Made by a program: the position numbers and the translations under genes. Of a stretch of DNA of 64,000 nt, positions 59,043 through 64,000 are shown piece by piece. Position 1 is the first letter of the stretch; every line of letters begins with the position of its first letter. Source of the DNA: Pollenia angustigena (taxonomy: Eukaryota > Arthropoda > Insecta > Diptera > Polleniidae); assembly GCA_930367215.1 (NCBI GenBank), contig OV884056.1, positions 51,646,308-51,710,307 of the forward strand, read 5' to 3'. The notes beneath the pieces were generated by a model, which saw nothing but the letters and a program-made list of their open reading frames with translations, searched no databases and was not told the origin of the DNA.

Positions 59043-59548
59043 CTATAAGGTGCAAAGGGCCTCAACAGATTCGTTGAACATATTCCTGTCTTGTCCTAAC
59101 GCTCTCACTTCACTCCAGCTTTTACCCATTCCAGCTATTTTAACATCGATTTAGCTTTTCCACGTATTAGCTGGGAGTACTCTTCTTCTGCTACCCTGCC
59201 GGTTCTACTCTATGGCATTTCTTGTAATGTCATTCAATGATCTTCTCAAACTGTGACCAATCTACCACTATTTACGTCTTTTTGTTTTTGTGTCTATAGA
59301 CTGTTGACTGGATTGCTTTCATATCCTGTTATTATTTTTTACCCTCGACCAGAATATTAGCAATATGCTGCGAAGACATTGATTCACAAAAATCTGTATT
59401 TTCTGCATGACGTAGAGGGGCAGCGTTCGCGTTTCGCAGCCGTAATGGAGAGCGAATTTCACATTAGTATCATATATGGTAAGCTTTGTGCGCTGTGAAA
59501 GTGGAGACGAGTTCCAGATGGGTCGTATACAACCGAAGATTTCTCGAG
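59043..59548 (-). pseudogene. Non-LTR retrotransposon, C-terminal part, decayed
   Basis: On the minus strand: REIFGCIRPIWNSSPLSQRT, KLTIYDTNVKFALHYGCETR, QKIQIFVNQCLRSILLIFWS, later AGMGKSWSEVRALGQDRNMF and NESVEALCTL followed by a stop at 59043. This is the region downstream of the reverse transcriptase in many insect non-LTR polymerases (usual forms: TKLKIFNSNV, LLYGCETW, FVNRCLR.IL.I.W). Several frameshifts separate the pieces; the catalytic domains lie upstream and are missing. The 3' end shares GCACCTTATAGGATCGAAG with the plus-strand fragment at 54640-54712. Confidence 0.75.
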
Positions 59549-59759
59549 TTGTTTCCCCTTTTTTAGTTTTTAAGTTATTGAAGGATTTTTTTGTTTTATT
59601 TTCAAAATTATATGTTGTCGAAACAATTATTTGTTGTCAAAATGCAAACAAATGTGAGTAAAATTCTAATAGGTTGTTCTTAAATTATTGACATCAGCCG
59701 TTGTTAAATTAAGCAACAACGTTGTAAGCTCACTTTTGACAGCTTTATGGTTTAACATG

Positions 59760-60000
59760 TGAAAGGCTTAAGATTTTGACTATGTGTGTTTGTGTATAGC
59801 TATGATTTTCAATATCGGTTTATATCGCGCAGTGACTTAATATTGACTTTGATTTAAGTATGCTTTAGTTTTTTTCAGGAAGTTTATATATGACATTGAT
59901 TTTTTTTTTGGGACTATGACTTAGTTTTTGCATTAGAATATGATTTAAGTTTTAATTTAATAATAACTTTGTATAACAAATTTGTTATTTTAACTAAATT
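59760..60000. repeat. Relic of GTCATAGTCAAA-type array (reverse orientation)
   Basis: Scattered GACTTTGATTTAAG, CTATGATTTT and GGACTATGACTTAG words are the reverse complement of the unit at 52345-53026. Highly degenerate. Confidence 0.45.
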
Positions 60001-60569
60001 CTGAAAATTTTAAAACACATTTTCTTCTTGGAAATAATTTATTTCAAGTCATTATAGTTAGTTCTACTTTTGTTTCCTTTTTTCTTAGCTTTTTTTTAGT
60101 TTTATTTTTTTTTTTTTTAGTATAATAGTTTTGTAAACTATTTTATCTAATTTTATGCTTGATTTAATGTTTTAATAGTTTTTTTCTTGTGTTTTTTGTT
60201 TTTAATTTTTATCTTTATCCTTGTATCAGTTACGTTTAGTTTAGTTAAAAAAGAGGGGAGGATTTTTTCTTGCTTCTTTAGTTTTTCTTGTCCATGTTCT
60301 TATATTTCCAATCTATTGTTTTGCTGTGTAGGATTTTTTAGTTCTTATTTTTGCATGCAGCCTTGTTTTTCTCGTAAGCGTAGAAAGGTTTATTGTGTTA
60401 ATCAAAAAGTTTTTTATTTACAGTGTTTTTTTCTTCTTCTACTTTTTTCATACTTTCTATCATGAGTCTAGTATAAGAAAAAGTTTTAATTAAGAAAACC
60501 TTCAAGTGATTTATCGATTAGTAATGGGAGGGCAAAGCTTTTTGGAATGAGGGGGCCTGTTGTATTGCT

Positions 60570-60840
60570 ATGTTGATGGCTATGAATTGACAATGATTTT
60601 ATTTTTAACTATGACTTTAAAATTGGTTACGTAGTTGAATTTGACTATAACTATGTTAATGACTATGCTTTGAATTTAAAGTCATAGGTGAATGACTTTC
60701 AGTGACTTTGTTTGAAGGTTTCATGATTTTGAATATAAGTTTAACTATGACTGTGCCAATGGCCGTATTGACTTTGAACATGGTTTTGTCTATGGCTCTA
60801 CACATGAGTTTGATTTGAATTATATCAGTTAAAATATCTT
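60570..60840. repeat. Relic of GTCATAGTCAAA-type array (reverse orientation)
   Basis: AACTATGACTTTAAAATTG, TTTGACTATAACTATG, GTGACTTTGTTTGAAGG, AACTATGACTGTGCC: degenerate reverse-complement units. Confidence 0.55.
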
Positions 60841-60869
60841 GGCATCCACTATAACTTTGAAGCTTCCCT

Positions 60870-62775
60870 GCGGGAAATTTGGGTCAATTAACGAAGAGAA
60901 CCGGTCCTGGGACTTGTGAAAATAGAATAACTACAAAAAGGAAGAACTCATGACCAGTAAAAAGAGAACCAATCATTTAACTGTTTTTTTAACCCTAGAA
61001 AGATAACGTTATTTTTTTTGTACTGAAAAGATAACGACTCGTCTGAAAGACGTATGCTTGTTTATATCCTTTAAAGGATATCATCGCAAATAATATTGAT
61101 CAATTTTATTGTTGAAATCATTTATTTATTCTATTCCTTTTAAAAAACTATAATTTTTAAGCAGAAAATTATAATAAAAATAAAATTAAAAATAAAATTC
61201 AATTAGCATTATCAAAAATTAAAGAGTTTTAATAAAGGACTTCAGTTCGGTTCTAAAAACTTAAGTAAATATTTTCTTTGTACTTTATGTAGATAATGTT
61301 ATCTGTATTAACTTATATAAACAAAAAAAAAATTATTTGAATAACATTATGTGCAAGATTTACAAATTTAAGTTTTTTGGTCGCCACATACAGGTATACC
61401 GCATTTGACACTTACCATTTTGGACATAAGTTTAATTTCTGATGGAGAAAAGTCACCGTATTATTTATTTTTTGATTCATGCTGTTCTCCACTACAACCT
61501 CATTCATTGCTTTCTGCATCTGGTAAAATTTGTTCAATGTTGTCGGTTAAAGTTTTCGATAAAATACGAATTTCTAGCCTTAAAATTTAACAATTTATGG
61601 AAATTTCGGCACTGGTCCATTGAACAATTTCCGAAATTATTTCGGTAAAATTCAACCAAAACACAAAGTTATCTTCGCTACAAAAGTAACACTAAAGATA
61701 ACGATACGTCTCTCAGACATATGTTGTGTTTATTTGTGTTTATTTCTCAAAAAATACATAACTTATAACATAAAAACTACCACCACCAACTAGGTGCTGC
61801 TAACAACTGAGATAATTGAACGTGAGAAAGTTGTATGTTAACAAATGTGAAAGTGAGAGCACAAAATTGAAAAGGGGTACGTCTCGCAGACGTACCTTAT
61901 CTATCTAGGGTTAAGAACGAAAAAGTAGAAAATGTATTGAATTAATTTAAACGAATTTTTAATGTATATGTATTATTTTTGTAACAGGTACAGTAATCAC
62001 CGGTGGTGTGGCATATTTTTTTTTAAAAATTGGACCTTAAATTTCCGCGGGAAATTTGTGGCAATTGGTTATAAGGCACTTATCCCGTGACAAGTGAAAG
62101 CAGTTTTATAATAAAAAGAACGAATTGTGATAGCTTAAAACAGAACATATCACTTAACTGGTGATTATGTGCTAAAAGAGAAGTTACTCCAGAAGGTAAT
62201 TGACAAGCAACTTGTCATGTAACTGGATTTTGTGTGGGTAATGACTGATTAATTCTATTTGGTTCTATTCATTTAAATGAAGGGGATCCGCCCTAATAAC
62301 ATGGTTCATTTGGGACAATATTTGCGACAGGCATTATTTTAACTGAACTTTAATGTGTCCATTTACGTTGTTTCTGTGACCTGTTACAAAGCGTCGAAAA
62401 GGTGCCAATTAACCCCCTCGTAGGACATCGCCATGTTAAAGTGACAAATCCCCTTCATATAAAGTGTTAGAACTCGAACCGGTCCCTATCACTATAGAAC
62501 TGTCGCGTGACAAGTTAAGTGTTAAATCCCTTTCCTCTATGGTTAGTTCTATGGCTGTTTTGTTGAAATAATACCTAGGACTAGCATTGAAGTAACTAAC
62601 ACTAAACACGTTCATTGTGGCTGTTAGGTGTCAATTGGCCCCCTCCAATGACAAGCCCATGTAAAAGTGATAGGCCCCTTTCATATAAAGTGTTTGAAGT
62701 TGAACCGGTCCCTACCACCAAAGACCTACCACGGGTCTAGTTTAGTGTCAGTTCGCTTCCCTCTAGGGTAATTTT
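60870..62775 (+). repeat. Dispersed modular repeat (family F), expanded copy
   Basis: Same motif order as the minus strand of 55487-55955, but with repeated modules: CGGGAAATTTG at about 60882 and 62043, and AACCGGTCCCTA at 62477 and 62703 (226 bp apart), with AATTAACCCCCTC / AATTGGCCCCCTCC preceding each of the latter. It ends CGCTTCCCTCTAGGGTA at about 62770. The first module is split by the piggyBac-type element. Confidence 0.75.
60993..61910. mobile_element. piggyBac-type element (918 bp) with TTAA duplication
   Basis: The left end CCCTAGAAAGATAACG and the right end CTTATCTATCTAGGG (reverse complement CCCTAGATAGATAAG) are the well-known piggyBac-family termini. TTAA occurs outside both (60989-60992 and 61911-61914). 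The interrupted family F sequence AGAGAACCAATCATTTAACTG | AAGAACGAAAAAGTAGAAAA is continuous in the other copy near 55800-55850, which confirms the insertion. Three TACGTCT...AGACGTA-like palindromes lie at about 61031, 61702 and 61877. No transposase recognised; non-autonomous. Confidence 0.9.
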
Positions 62776-64000
62776 GCCAATGACTTTAAATGTTAGCTAG
62801 TTCACGACTGGTCTTATGAAAATACTATTTATAACGAAAGTGCACCTACTGAAATGAAGTCAAGCTTAAGACAAGACCTACGTTACGAGCTTCGTTATTT
62901 AATTTTTAAAAAAGTTCATAAGTAATATGAACGTATTCATAAACTATGTGATTATATTCATGAAGACTATGAATTTTAAGTAAATTATTCCCCTACTCAT
63001 TTGAAAAAAAAAACTTTTTTTATCCCATAAAATTCTTTATCAAATAAAGTAATTTTTCCTCTCTATTGACTTAGTAAAACCAACATATTGCAATTGCTGA
63101 TAACAAAATTGTAAAATCAGCTCCCCCTTTTAACATAGGGAATAAATGGAAAAGCGTGCCTTTTGTAATGATAAGTTATCGTTGACAAAATCAACTCAAA
63201 TACAAAATATTGATAAAGTTAACCTCAATTCTATTATACATAAGCTTTATTTAGTATTGATTACCAATAAAAAAATTCTATCAAGCTCTCTTTAAAAAAA
63301 TACATTCTACCTGTTGCTAAGGTTCCCCCTTTTTGTAAAGGGAAAAAAAATAAAATGTTTCCATAAAAGCCTTCCAAATTATTCTAGTGATTTTATAACA
63401 GTTTTACCCCCCTTTCTGTCCTTTTTTGTTTGTTTTGGTTAATGTGAAACATATTGTTTGTGTCTAAAAAACAATCACCCTAAACACCTCTTGTTTCCGT
63501 TTATTGTCATTCGAATTTCCTTTGGTTTTTTTTCGTAGCAATTTTTATATTTCCTCCCACTACATCCTGTTAAATGAAAAGTATTTATAATATTTATATT
63601 AATATGTTTACGCCTGTTTCTTAAAAGTGGTATTTCCTTTAACCAATTAAGAAGAATATTTTGAACAATCACTGTAAACGTAAAAAGTTTCCGTTTCCTG
63701 TCGTGTCAAATTTTAGAGGTTACCTACAAGTTAAAATTCCTGAGTGTTTTGTTAGAAATGTTTGATTGTCCGGGATATTTTACAATGAAACCTTGTCCAA
63801 AAAGAGGAAGTAAAGGTTGTTTTAACAAAAATATTTTTACAGTATGCCAAAATAATTTTAACTACAACTCTGGGGGCAAATTATGGCAGTCGTGATCGAA
63901 TACTTTTTCGATTCGAAAGCAATTTTATTTCAGTCGATACTGAACGAATCGTTTTTATTTTTTCAGTGTTGTGGAAACTGAAACAAGTGCTTTACAACAC
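62776..64000. other. Non-genic stretch to the window end
   Basis: AT-rich, no gene or element end recognised. A short frame at 63475-63672 on the minus strand has no family features. Confidence 0.45.

Overview
This is AT-rich, repeat-dense eukaryotic DNA with no convincing intact protein-coding gene. The longest open frames are short, low in complexity or parts of decayed transposons. Several repeat copies carry the pyrimidine-purine GTCY core (GTCCGTCTGTC) of the dipteran mini-me / INE-1 / DINE-1 group. Together with the AT bias, (TTG/CTG)n triplet runs, long introns or intergenic DNA and the transposon mix, this suggests a higher fly (Muscidae or Calliphoridae type). That assignment is inference; no host gene confirms it. 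The window could be intergenic or lie in one large intron.

Layout. 1-5.2 kb: AT-rich DNA, one long-TIR MITE (2076-2361) and an inverted copy of a dispersed modular repeat (2740-3497). 5.2-9.2 kb: a 0.6 kb inverted-repeat element, then a hAT-like element (6035-8423) with a near-perfect 8-bp target duplication, split by a mini-me-like insertion that carries an exact 173-bp tandem duplication. 11.7-12.4 kb: decayed Tc1/mariner-superfamily element. 14.2-14.7 kb: two adjacent MITE copies. 20.4-25 kb: foldback repeats, a second mini-me with ~150-bp internal modules, the second copy of the modular repeat and a doubly nested inverted repeat. 26.3-30.4 kb: transposase relic, mini-me, a hAT-type element with a perfect TSD (27958-29359) hosting a Harbinger-like MITE, and a decayed non-LTR polymerase. 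33.7-37.9 kb: mariner relics, a Penelope-like element (reverse transcriptase plus GIY-YIG) between perfect 37-bp inverted arms, and a Harbinger-like MITE. 38-44 kb: further MITEs nested in older repeats. 45.5-49.3 kb: three large TIR elements in a row, including a full-length decayed hAT with perfect 8-bp TSD (46776-48106) and an element with a duplicated clean reading frame (48258-49265). 52.3-54 kb: a degenerate GTCATAGTCAAA tandem array interrupted by a MITE. 54.6-62.8 kb: non-LTR fragments, a ~226-bp modular repeat in two inverted locations, and a piggyBac-type element (60993-61910) with TTAA duplication and a paralogous empty site.

The sequence therefore reads as a layered transposon graveyard rather than a gene neighbourhood. 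Nested insertions give a relative chronology, and target duplications fix several element boundaries to the base. Four separate fragments come from one Tc1/mariner-like transposase lineage, and at least two Harbinger-like, two or three hAT and one piggyBac insertion can be delimited. No rRNA, intact tRNA, CRISPR array or confident promoter was seen.
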